In this document: piece by piece, positions 20,641 to 32,200 of the stretch
How positions within the stretch are numbered: the stretch's first letter is position 1
Layout of the letters: every line of letters begins with the position of its first letter
Assembly: GCA_013397075.1 (NCBI GenBank)
Contig: VWZS01006721.1
Coordinates: 4,173,817-4,237,816 of the forward strand
Direction of reading: 5' to 3'
Length of the DNA stretch: 64,000 bases
Source: Rhabdornis inornatus
Lineage: Eukaryota > Chordata > Aves > Passeriformes > Rhabdornithidae
Made by a program: the position numbers and the translations under genes
The notes under the pieces: generated by a model
What the model was told of the DNA's origin: nothing
Seen by the model: only the letters and a program-made list of their open reading frames with translations
Databases searched by the model: none

Positions 20641-23600
20641 GTCCCTTGGCGGTCCGTGCTGTTCAGGGTTGCTCGGCCAGCACGGAAGAGCCACCACCTT
20701 AAATGTTTCCCAGCACTGCCCTGTAGTCACGGTGCTCCTGACTCTTAAGTTTTAATTCCCCTCGTGGTAAGTGCCGAGAACCTCAGATGAGAACAACACA
20801 AGCTTTAAGTCATAAAAAAAGCTTTTATTGGACCTTTGACTGACAACTCTGCTCGGCAGCAGCAGACGGCGAGGAGCAAAATTCAGAGCTTTGTTCCACA
20901 TCTCAAATTCCGTATCATGCTCCCTCCCATGCCTGTGACACCATTTACCTTCCCTGTGGAGCTGTCTGCTCCAAGGAATAGCCCCATTCAGAGCCCTGGA
21001 GTGCAGCTCTAAACAGGCAGAGTTCATTGGGTCATGTCCTACTTCTGCGACAGGAACAGGCCGGGCCATTGTTTACTAATTATGAAGTGTTTGGAAGCTG
21101 CTCATCTTTGCCGTTTTAAAGCGTGAATGCAGCTCTTCCATGCTTTTACAGCTGTGGATATTGTGTGTGCACCCCCTTTTTAGGAACAAATGAGCGTTGT
21201 GTAAAAATGCCAGGCCAGCATTTTGAACAAGATGAAAAGAGCCCATACGGGGCTTGAGTCTAAATGGAACACTGTAGCAGCTGAACTATAAGTTGTGCTA
21301 GAAAAAACATAACTTAAAAAAAAGCAGTTGGGCTGAATGAAGTCCATGAGGATGTGCAAGTATCAGTATCAAAAAGTATACTTCATATGAGGACTGAATT
21401 CCAAAGGAGGATATAATACCTTATTAAATCAACTGGTACCAACAACCCTTCATTCAGTTTTGAAAGAAAAAAAAGCTGAACTTTAAATTAGTTACAGATA
21501 GGGAACAACCTTCTCTGGCTTTGGCTTAATTATGCTTTCCAGCTAGATGAGGCAAAGAAAATGTTAGCACCTGTACCTGTATCCAGGAGTTACCTCCTGG
21601 ATATCAGGAGTGAGAATGAAAGAAAAAAATCCAGTTATCACCTGTGGTCAGTGAAGTGTAACAAGAGCTGGACTGTAATGAGCAATTATCTCTTGCACTC
21701 CATGGTTCTCCAAACTAATTCAGCTGTATTTTTGTCAGAGCAAATAAATGCTAGTGGATAGCACACATTTTTTATAGCACCTATTTTTAAGCATAAATGA
21801 AATAGTACTGTGTGCTAATTTGACCCATTTGTGAAGGGAGATTACTAAAATATGGAAGTGTAATTCACAAGAGTCCATTCATTTCAAAGGCTGGGGAGGA
21901 TACTTGTTAATTTCATACTCACAACTTTTTGATGGAACACTTCCGGAAAAAATGGCCCCAGAATACAATGCTTTGTAATACTGACAAAGCACACTGATGC
22001 TTTCTAAAATAATTTGTTGGGTAAAGCTTGTGCTGTAAAGGAGTGCCAGAAAGGAATGCCCATCAGAGATACACAATTGCCATAATAATCATCAAATTGG
22101 CTGACAGCAGAATAAATAATGTTGGTCTGCATTGTGGGTGGTTGCAGAACAGTCTGTTTATATATATGAACTGCTGATGGATGAGAGGAAAGGGAGCATG
22201 CAGCCTCGAGGTATCTCACATATGCATCAGACCCCTAAGATCCTGCAAGACAACTGTGATGACACAGTCAAACAAAATGGGATTTAGAAGGACATTCTCT
22301 AAACCCTCTATTAAAGCCATGACAGGACTAACAGAGGTAAAAGTGCTTAGACAAGACAAAAAATTATAATTCCTTGGAAGCCTGCTGTTGCTAATAATGT
22401 TTTGAACAACACAGCTGTGTGTTGGAAATTGTGAGAGCTGATATCAATGCTCTGTAACAAAACATTAGTAAAACTAAAAGTTAAATTCACTAATTTCTAA
22501 CCTGTCTCTCCTTAACATACAGCCTGGAGACACAATCAGCCACGCATCAGAATATCATCTTTCATAAAAATCAGAATGGTGATCTGAAAAGAACATAAGG
22601 AAGGTAAGATGGAACAAAACGTATGAGATGCTGGTGTATGTCTGTTGTATAAAATGATTTGAAGAGGGTATTTCCTGAAGCCACGCTTGCAGTGAATGTT
22701 AAAGGAAAATAACCAAAACAAAGATTAACACACAGTTTATGGACAGGATATTGCTACAGCTTCATATAGTCAATGTATGTCATGGTCTCTTAAGAGAGAC
22801 TACAAGGCTATAAAATTTGATGACCTTGAGTAGGGAGTGGCAGAAAAGCAGAGATTTTTCTGATATAAAGCCACTTCAAATCCTAATTAGTGGTAAAAGG
22901 GCAACTCCTTTTATTGCTCATTAGATAGGTAATTGTTGTGCATAAATTAACAGGGTATTATTTCTCCTCAGTGTTCCATCTTTCGTTTTAAATCACAATT
23001 CTGCTGTTTCAGAGTGTGACAATATTTTGAACTGGTGGGTCAAGTTTAGGAAAACATATATTTAATAACTGTGATGGTAGGAATCCAGTATGTTGTATCG
23101 ATTAACTGGATAAACAGTGTAGAGTATCAATTTAGTAGTGAGCTTGCTTTCTTGTTTTATTATGTAAATAGAAGTTGATTATCTTTATTCTGGGAAAAAA
23201 AAGTGTTATTTTTATGTATGTATTTCTGTTAGACTGACTGCTCTTTTTACTGGCAGCTAGAAAATAATACTTTTTTTTTTTTCCCCACATGATTGAGGCA
23301 GGTGGACCTATTTCCCTTGATGGGTCTGTCATGGTAGGAGAAATCTAAATTTCAGACCTGGTGGGGTTTTTTTGCCAGCTAAAAAACTCCAGGACTAAGA
23401 TAAACATTCAATTAAAAAAAAAAAATTTGAGTGCAAGCAACTCCACACAAAACATGGGACCCCACTACGTTACAACACTTCAGTGGAATTATAATAGGGA
23501 AACTAAAATAACTATAAACAGACATGAAAAATATTATTCCAACTTTAATGCTGAAGGCAACTACAAAACAAAGTAAACAAACTATCCATGGAAGGCATAC

Positions 23601-24916
23601 CTATTCTTGAAATGCTGCTCCAGTAATCTAAACAGAGATGGAATTGTTTGTTATTTGTTTAAGGTGGTTTTCTTTTTTTTTTTTTAATTATTTTTAAACT
23701 GATTTGTGAGTGGCATAGACACTTCTCAGCTAGGTAATGTCAGAAAATAAGTATCAGTAGATAGAGTGATCTAGCAGGTGGAACACTTGGCTGAAAAACT
23801 GAACGTTCAGGATCAGCTCTCAATAGCCCCTCCTGGTCTGCTGTGATTTCGGGCAAATCATCTCCACATTTAGGTAGCATCTCATTTGGAGGGGCCGTAA
23901 TCTTTTTCAGACTACTTTCAGAAACTACACTTAGTCATGTCAAGTCCCTTCTTCCTGCCCCTGTCTTTACATCTACACGAACAATGAGGACATTATCTTG
24001 GCCTTTGATCATGAAATTCTGTGTTTACTCACTTGAGCTCTCTGATTGCTGCCAGATGAGTAACACATCCTCAGTCTGGTTTCTGTGGCTAGCTCTGAAG
24101 TGGACAGGTATTAAAAAACCCAAATGTTTGCAAAATTGAATACTACCCAGTACACAGCTCTGTGAACAGGAGGAATTAAAAATGAGATTTGTAAAGTGCC
24201 CACCTATTTCCATACTTGTCTTCTGCAGGTCATTGAATGGGGTCATACAGAAAAAGCTTGATAGTTACACCACCAGTTATCTTCATCTCAGAGATGCAGT
24301 TTAGGCTTTACTGTGGGCTCAACAATAATGCATTTAATTAATACCAAGATCATTTCTTCAAATTGAGAGGGAACTAACACCCAATTTGCCAAAATTCAGG
24401 AAAAAATAGATTGAATTGACTCCCAAAGTAGACACTCATGACTAAAATATATATACCCCCAACCATCTGAGAAAGTTTCACAAAAGCACTCTGAATTGTA
24501 CTACTGTCAAACCATTGAAACCATAAATTATAGCTAAATTATTAATACAAATATAACGATAAGCTTTTTTTATCTTCTTCATGAGTTTCCTAATATTCTT
24601 AACAGAGACAATTCAGTGTTCAGTGGTCTTCTCAAGGTCTTGCTCTTGGTGCAATTCTTGTTCACAAGACTCTAGTAGTTTATTGAATGAAGACATAAAG
24701 GTGAGTCTGTATCTACTTTATTATTTCACGTGCAGACACAAGTGGGACAGGGTGAGCAACATCAGCCTTCACAGCTAGCAGACAACCACAACCATGGCTA
24801 ATTTTGGATCTAGCAAAATATGCTTCTCTGTGCATCCTCCCTCTGAGAGTCTGCTCAGCCCCTTCCTAAAGCTCACAGAGGTTTCCATGAGGTGCAGGGG
24901 ACTCAATGGCTGGTAC
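20641..24916. other. Intergenic region between PRMT9 and ARHGAP10
   Basis: AT-rich noncoding sequence between two divergent genes. It contains poly-T/poly-A tracts at 23271-23282, 23414-23425 and about 23672-23685, and a poly(A)-site-like signature near 20.8 kb. I recognise no exon, RNA gene or dated transposon. Confidence 0.6.
20824..20829 (-). terminator. Candidate minus-strand poly(A) signal upstream of PRMT9
   Basis: Minus-strand AATAAA is followed about 25-35 bases later by a GT-rich element (TTGTGTTGTTC, plus-strand positions about 20790-20800). It could be the 3' end of an unannotated noncoding transcript or of an old LTR. The open frame overlapping it (20752-21069) ends beyond the signal and is unlikely to be coding. 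Confidence 0.3.
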
Positions 24917-25725
24917 AATCATAGAAGCATAGAACATGCTGAGTTGGAAGGGACCCATCAGAATCATCGAGTCCAACTCTGGCCCTACACAGGACATCTC
25001 AAGAATCCCACCACGTGCCTGAGGGCACTGTCCAAATGCTTCTTGAGCTCTTCTTACAGCTTGTGGCTGTAACCACTTCCCTGGGATGCCTGTTCAAGTG
25101 CTCAACCACACTCTGAGTGAAAAACCTTTTCCTGATACACAACCTGAACCACCTATGACTCAGCTTCATACCGTTTTCTCAAGTCCTATCACTGGTACCA
25201 CAGAGATCAGTGCCTGCCCCTCCTCTTCCCTTCACGAACAAGTTGAAGACGAACAAGTTGAGAGACTGCAATGAGGTCTCTCATCAGTCTGCTCCAGGCT
25301 GAATAGACCAAGTTACTTCAGCCACTCCTCATATGGCTTCCCCTCAAGCCCCTTCACCATCCTCGTAGCCCTCCTTTGGATGCTCTCTAATAGCTTAATG
25401 TTGTTTTCATATTGTGGCACCCCAAACTGCCCTCCAGCAGTGGAGGTGAGGCTGCCCCAGTGCAGAGCAGAGGGGACAATCCCTCCCTTGCCCAGCTGGC
25501 CATGCTGTCCCTGATGCCCCGCAGGACAGGGTTGCCGTCCTGGCTGCCAGGGCACTGCTGACTCACATTCACCTTTCCATGGAGCAGGACCCCCAGGTCC
25601 CTTTGCACAGCGCTGCTCTCCTGTTCCCCAGGCTACACACACAGCCAGGGCTGTCCCGTCCCAGGTGCAGAATCCTGCGCTTGCCCCTGTCGCTTGGTGA
25701 TTGTCCATCTCTGACTTGCCGAGGT
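24917..25725 (-). mobile_element. CR1 LINE 3' fragment, minus orientation, at the edge of the ARHGAP10 CpG island
   Basis: A 5'-truncated CR1 copy read on the minus strand. It starts near ILHLGRDSPG, passes through WGSCSMER-like and QRRATRMVKGLEGKPYEEWL remnants of the reverse transcriptase C-terminus, and ends in the CR1 3' UTR with GAGTTGGAAGGGACCCATCA and a tail TCATAGAAGCATAGAA (both as read on the plus strand). Frameshifts and stops make it inactive. It lies immediately upstream of the ARHGAP10 CpG island. Confidence 0.93.
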
Positions 25726-26075
25726 GTCACTGCGGAGCAGAAGGCTCTCTCTGGTAGCAGTACCTGCCCACCCTCCCGACTCGGGGACGCCCGCAGCGCC
25801 TCAGCCCAGCTGCCCTGCCCGAGGATCGGGCGCACCAGCGCGGCCCCAGCGCCCCGCCCGGTGCTGCTGCCGCCGCGGGGAGCTCGGAAGGGGCGGGCGC
25901 CGGGCTCTGCCCGCCCCGCTCGGGCGTGTCCCGGCGGGGCTGCCGGGAGGGCGGCTCCGCCGAGCTCGGCTGTGTGTGTGGGTGCCCAGTCCTGTGCGGG
26001 GGGAGCGGCTGCTCAGTCTTTGTGGCCGCGGCTGCGGAGGGCGGCGGTGCTGCGGTTCGTGGGGAGCCGAGCCCC

Positions 26076-26105
26076 GGCGCGGCGGCGGCGGCAGCGGCAG
26101 CAGCC
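26076..26105 (+). repeat. GGC/GCA triplet run just before the ARHGAP10 start codon
   Basis: A run of GGC/GCG and GCA triplets directly preceding the ATG. It is in frame with the coding sequence and would read as about nine alanines if translated. It most likely lies in the 5' UTR. Confidence 0.85.
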
Positions 26106-26259
26106 ATGGGGCTGCAGCCCCTGGAGTTCAGCGACTGCTACCTGGACAGCCCCTGGTTCAGGGAGCGGGTGAGAGCCCACGAGGCCGAGCTGGAGAAGAC
26201 CAATAAGTTTATCAAGGAGTTGCTGAAGGATGGGAAGAACCTGATCGCCGCGACCAAGA
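26106..26259 (+). CDS. ARHGAP10: ARHGAP10 first coding exon (residues 1-51, rest outside window)
   Basis: This is the start of ARHGAP10 (also called GRAF2), a BAR-PH-RhoGAP-SH3 protein that stimulates GTP hydrolysis by Rho-family GTPases such as Cdc42 and RhoA and links to membranes and actin. The exon codes the first part of the N-terminal BAR domain: MGLQPLEFSDCYLDSPWFRE, then AHEAELEKTNKFIKELLKDG and NLIAATK. LQPLEFSDCYLDSPWF separates it from the paralogue ARHGAP26, which differs at several of these positions. The ATG sits in a strong Kozak context (GCAGCCATGG). The exon ends one base into codon 52 at AAGA|GTGAGT. The next exon, expected to continue the BAR domain (SLSVAQRKF-like), was not found in the window. 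Confidence 0.95.
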
Positions 26260-29200
26260 GTGAGTGGCGGGGAGCGGGGGGGAGCTGCGGGGGCGGCTGC
26301 CCGGCGCCGGCAGCTTTCGCCTTCGAGCCGGCGGCGCTCGCCTTTGTGGCACAGAGCTTTGCACTGGCGTTCCCTAGCCTCGCCCTTGGGTTCCCCATCA
26401 GCCGCTTGGAGACGCAGGTCCTCTCCAGCCCTTCTCCGCGGAGGGGAATAAGGGAGAGAGGCGGTGGCAGCGCCGGGTGGCTCCTGTTGCATCTGCTCGG
26501 TTCCTGGGCCGGGCCTGGCTCCTGTGTTCGGCGGTGCCGAGCCCGGAGCAGCCCCGGCTGCCGTGTGAGATCCGCCGGCAGGATTCGGTCCCAGGTGCCG
26601 CTGGTGCGCTGCGGGCTGAGCGGCTCCGAATCGCGTTCCTGGCCGTAAGCATGTCGTGCCTGTGCATTGCAGCCTGTGGAGAGGCTGCTGGAAAATACCT
26701 CTGTCAGGAGTGTGTTCCGGAATTATCAGACTTAATTTTGTGCTGACAGCGCTGGTTACCAGTTCTATGCCTTTAGCCTCTTAAAATGTGGTCGTGTTTT
26801 GTTAATTTTGCGTTTACTTGTTGAGTGTATACATAGTGTATATAAATAGTTCTAATGTATTTTATGTGGGAATCATGTCTTTTGCCTTGAATGACCATGT
26901 TCATGCATGTGTTGTGCTAATGTATCTTTTCCATTTGACATAAGACATAGTTGTGTGGTCACCTAGATATTTAGTAGGATGATTTGCTCTACCAATTATT
27001 CAAATAAACCACTAATACAGTGCCATGGCACTATGTTCTCGGAAGTGTACAGCACCTCTGGTATGGTAAACTTCTGAAAGCCAGGAAACCGTGCTGTAAG
27101 GATGTTTCCATTAAACTGATAAGGGTTTGGCCAGTGGTTTGATCAGTGTAGCTGCCTGGATATGGTGAAGTTTCTAAAACCAGAGTTAACTCATTTCGTA
27201 AATAAAGAAACATTGTTTTCTGGTTTTGTCTCTGGTAGAAAATGCCATATCAAATTTCATTTGTCTGTTATTCTTTGGCCAGTTGACATTGAGTTACTGC
27301 AAATTGTGATCTTAGAGCATTATTCAAAATCTGTGATTTGAGGTGTTGTATAAATTATCTTAACTTGGAGTGTAAAGTAAAAAAGTATCCTGGAAATTGG
27401 ATAAGAACAGTGGAGGGAAATAATTCCACTTCTCTTCCTCAAGCATCTAGACAGTATTTTGGCAACTTCCCTAAATGCTCAGTTGCTCATGTATGGTAAT
27501 GTATACAGAACTTAATTTGAAAGCTGGAGCTGGCTGTGGTGAGGAAAGCCCTAACTCAAATGAGCGTCCTGTCCACAGCACAGCAGAATCCTGGGCTGGT
27601 AAATTGCCTTTGTGTGCAGTACTGAGGGTGCTTTGCTTTGTGGTGGAAGCCAAGTGTGCTAGCCAGAGCCACCTGGCCTGAGAGGCCTCGATGAAATGCT
27701 TAGGGCTAGCCCATGAGGAATATTTAGAGAAACTATCTGAGATCCTGTCTGGTATTCATGTCTGAGCACTGCTTTCCTTTCTGAGATGACAGTCAGAAGG
27801 TTTATTCTTGAGTTTAGTTGCTGTACCTTATTCTAACAAACGTCTTCAGTGCACTTGTTTGAAAAGTAGAAACAGGTTAGACCCTTGTTCCCACATTTCA
27901 GGTTTCTGCAGTTGTCTCTCTTTAGAGTGCCCTGAGTGACAGGTTTGAAGCTGAGTTGCCTTCCTCTGGTGCTGGTGGAGGAGTGCCACTGTTCAACAGA
28001 CATTTAAAGACAAATTGAAGCAGAGGAAGCACAAGAAGCCCAATGGTTAAAACCCACTGAAACCCCAGTGGTTAGGGTATTGGCCCTCCTTGTGTTTTCA
28101 GAAGAAAACGTTATCATCTAAATTCTTTGAGGAACTTGATTCATTTGCTGTCAGGAAACCAAATGAGATTAATATCTGTTCCAAAAACCCAGCTTGAGAA
28201 GTGGTCTAGACACAATGGTCTATTCATTTGTGTCCAAACTGCATTTTCTGCACAAAGATAGTCTCACTGCAATTTTGAGAATGTGATAATAAAGCAGGGT
28301 GTAGTGAGCTTAGATGACTGCCTCTTAAACAACAGTTGCTGACAATTTTTATAAAATTGTTTTAGTCTTTTGAACAAAAAATATCATCTTGATAATAGCT
28401 AAAATATTTCCGTGTTTCTAGAACCAGGTAAAATATGAGATTTGCACCTCGTGTAATTGTTACATGAGTGTTATAAGCTGCTCTGAGTGGTATGTAAAGT
28501 ATAAAATGTAGTAGGTGCACTATTTTTCTTGAATTTGTGGGACTACAAGAGACACTGCCAGCATTTCCCTCCCATAGCAATTTCCTTATTTCACTTGTAA
28601 AGCTGGCAGAAGATGTTATGAGGATTCTTTAGGTGTGAAAAACTGATGCAATTGAATAGATCCCTCTTCCTGCCTGACAGGCAGCCTTGTAAGTGACTTT
28701 GCTGCTGCCTGCACTGGGTTACATCTTGACAGGTGAAAGCAGATACTGCTACTACTCCCTCTAATTCATAGGAACCATCCGTGCCTTGCAGGGCACAACA
28801 GTAACATGATGTGGATCCTCTCATTGGCTCCTTTCCATTTGTCTCCTCAGTTGCATGGGATTGTATGTTTCACCTAAAACTTGGAAGAGTTGATTTTTAT
28901 TAGTACAGGACTACACTGCTTGAAAAAGAGAACAAAAAATAAAAGAACTTGCATTTTTAAATTGTTGATTTCCTAGAGTAAAGCATACTTCAAGTGTATC
29001 TTTACACTTTAAAGTTTCAGCAGTTTTAAAGATAAACAAGAGTGACTCAAAGCTGTTTCCTGTGTAAGGTTTTGAATCACCGAGTTGTCTAGTTCAAGCT
29101 AAATATTGGAAGGATGAATAAACAATAGGTGGGTCTTCCTTTTTTTATGACAGTTAAATGTGTTTAAAAGGACTACAAACCTATTTTCCCCCCCTACTTT

Positions 29201-32200
29201 TACTGATCAATAAATATAAGTGGTATACACTTTTTTGAACTAGAAATTCAGTATTTCTTAGGGGATTCCAGTTAAGCTAAACAAGTTAGGATAAACAGAG
29301 TTTATAAAGAACTTCTGGATGGAGGTAGTTCTGCTTCAATGGAAGTGAATTTAAAGGTGCCTGGTTAGAGAATCCTCATTCCGAATCATGAAAGGAGTGT
29401 AAGAAGTTTAATTCTGAGCTCTTAAAAATCTGCAGTGCAATTTGTTGGAAGCTAAAGAATACACTGGATAAATACTATATATTCAGTCTGAATATTGGAA
29501 ATACTATTGTATTGAAAGTATTGAAATACTATAATTTCAGTCCCTATGTTGGTCCAACTCTTGGTCTCTTCACAAGAGTGTGAGATTTATGGGGGGCTTT
29601 TGAAGATATTTTTTGAAGGGGTTTTTTAATATATCTACAGCAGGAGCTGCCACTGCTAGTGAGATGCCAAGGTGAAGCAGGAAGAGTCGTGATGAGTATA
29701 GGTTTTGGCCCTGGGCATCTCACAGGGCCTTTGCAAAGGATACTTGTGAGTGTATGCTCATAGCTGCTCCAAGCAGATGAAAGCAGAGCCTCCCCATTCT
29801 TGGATTTAGGCTCAAATTGGAGCAGAATTCTGTTTGAGTCAACTGCAGTGACTTTGTGATGGGCTGCTGAAGACAGAAGATGGATGTATTTGGTGCAGTG
29901 GGCAGCCTGGCTATCCAGTGCAGCCCAGTATGCTCAGTGACTGCTTCTAATTGCTATTTTCATTTTGTGTTTTTCATGGAAGAGTTATTTCTTGCACTCT
30001 TCCAGACAGAACACAAAATGGGAACCAATTTTTTTTTATGTGTAGAAAGAGTTTGTTGGAATATACAGAGTTACTGATGAGTATTTTTTTTTTAACTAAG
30101 ATGACTGAAGAACCTAATCCCAAGCCCCAGTTTGGTATCTGTGTTGTCCAAACCCATATTCTTTTTCTTGGCCAGTTCTCTTGGTGTGTGGTGGTTGACC
30201 TTCCAGACACTAGTCTAGGTTAGATTTTGGCCTGACCTGTTGTATATATTATTATGTAAATATAAAAGCTGTGGTAATCCACATAATAACACCACATAAA
30301 AACCTCTCAGACCACTTGAGCCATGGTGCATTTTTTCCTTAAGCACTAATTGTCTATTTTTTTAAAGCTTTCCTTAATATAATCTGCAGTTATGAAACCA
30401 TGTGTAATGTGTGCCAGCTTTCAAAGTCTTAGGAATTTTTTTTTGCAACAAAAATGTTCTACTGATATTCCAGTGCATGTCAAAGAAGTAGGATAAAACC
30501 ACTAATATAGGGCTTATCAATAACTTCTAGACAAGAAATGGACATTCACTAAAGATTTAGATAGAATCCAAAGATTGAGTAGAAACTTAATGCCATTCTT
30601 ACTTAATGGGGAAGGGGAGAATATTGCAAGAGGGTCTTAGTTGAACTCGTGTGCAAAGTTTCTTAAGTCAACTGTGGTTAGTTCGGGCTCTATATTTGAT
30701 TATTTTGCCTTCAATTCAGTGAGACCTCTGAATTAATGAATCTTTACATTTAGCATTTTAGAAAGCTATTTTATTTTTCAATTAATAACTCAAACCCAGG
30801 CTTTATTTCTATTGTAAGGTGTGCTTTAGGTGTGATAACCACAAGAAAATCAATGCTGTATGTAGATGCTCTGAGATTTAAGTTTGAAATATACTCTGCT
30901 AGGGTCGCATAAGATAAAAATTACCTTAAGGGCAGTATTGCAAAGGCTACTGAGCTATGTATGCTTTTAGAAACCCCCAACTTTCTATTGGAAATGTTTC
31001 CATTATTGAGCTCATTAGAAAACCAAGGCAAGCAGGTACTTTGAGGCCCATCTAATAGAGATTTCCCTTAAGAAAGAGCTGCTGATAATAATAAAATGTT
31101 GCTTTTCCCTTCCCTTCGAGATAATTGCCACAGCTGGTGCCTAATTAACTATGACAGCATTTTTTTTTTTCGTTTCTGCTTGCAGATAAAACTGCTTCTG
31201 TACAAGGACCAGGGAAAAGCTTATATTTAAGAAAGTACTCTAAAGAACATTTTGTTTCGCTCCACCCCAAGTAGAGCATTCGTTACTGTGTCAGTAGCTA
31301 TAAAAAGTGTCAGGCTCATTCTGTGGAGGATGCCAGTTTGTCAGCTTGAATCTCGTCTCTTCAGCTTGAATTACTAACTAGCTCCATTACTGTCTTTGTC
31401 CTATAGATGTTCCACTGTTCATTTTTTCCCCTGTATCGAAAGCAGAGCATTATGCTACTGAACATCTGTGATATCAGAAAATATGAAATTTCATTAATTT
31501 ATACGGATTTTCTTAGTTCTGGGAGATGTGAAAACCTGTCATTAAATGAAGGGATTTTTTTCTTTTAATCACTTGTGGAAAAGTTATCAGTTTTCAGCTT
31601 TAGATAAAATGTGTGAGTGGTCATTAAAGAGACCATCACTGATAGGTGTAATTGTCAGTCTTCAGGACAAAACCAACAGAAATAAGTTTATAATTTTTAG
31701 AGAAGTTGTCTGGTAGATCATGTTGAAAAGATTTTTTTTTTAATGACAAGACTTTTAGAAAGGTAATTTTAGAATTCTATGGAATTTCAGTTTATCTTAA
31801 GGAGTTGTGAAAAAGAGTGGATTTTCTCTACAGACTGTAAACTGCCAGCACCTGCAATAAAGAAAAATATGCCCACTGCTAAGGCTGTAGGTGTATGCTG
31901 TTCCTGAAATTATCCTGTGCTTGCCTGCTCTGAATTGCAAAATGTTGCAAATTTTAGCAAGCTGACCTTATGACACTGATAGCACTTCTCCAGTCCAGTC
32001 TAAAATAACTTGGTAAGTTTTATTGAGGCAGAACATCTCTTTCTACCTGACATAGATGTTTTTCCAAGGGGGCAGGAAGGAGAATGCTATGGTGATTTTA
32101 TTTTTTGGGAAGTAGCAAACAGGCTGGGTGCTCTGCCCTTGCTTTAGACAGGGAGCACGTGGAAACACGTTTGGAATGGCACTGAAGAGCTGCATCCCAG

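Larger units (their letters stand above)
25750..26660 (+). promoter_or_regulatory. CpG island, ARHGAP10 promoter and 5' UTR
   Basis: Very GC- and CpG-rich sequence surrounding the first coding exon of ARHGAP10 (blocks such as GCTGCCGCCGCGGGG and GCGGCTGCGGAGGGCGGCG). It has no TATA box. Long open frames on both strands within it are compositional. Confidence 0.85.

Noticed and set aside
20752..21069. 105-codon minus-strand frame upstream of PRMT9
   Set aside because: Its stop lies beyond the AATAAA and GT-rich element, so a transcript ending there would not include the stop codon.
25313..25708. 131-codon minus-strand frame
   Set aside because: It is the decayed C-terminus of the CR1 reverse transcriptase, not a host gene.
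26265..26300. G-rich stretch after the ARHGAP10 exon 1 donor as a possible G-quadruplex
   Set aside because: Only three clear runs of three or more G are present within short loops. It is suggestive, but not a standard four-run motif.
25579..26648. Several long open frames on both strands around ARHGAP10 exon 1
   Set aside because: These are CpG-island composition and CR1 remnants. Only the 26106-26259 frame matches a known protein.
31160..31275. Strong acceptor-like site (T run then GCTTGCAG) followed by a short open frame in ARHGAP10 intron 1
   Set aside because: Read in the phase required after exon 1, it gives no BAR-domain similarity and reaches a stop after about 29 codons.
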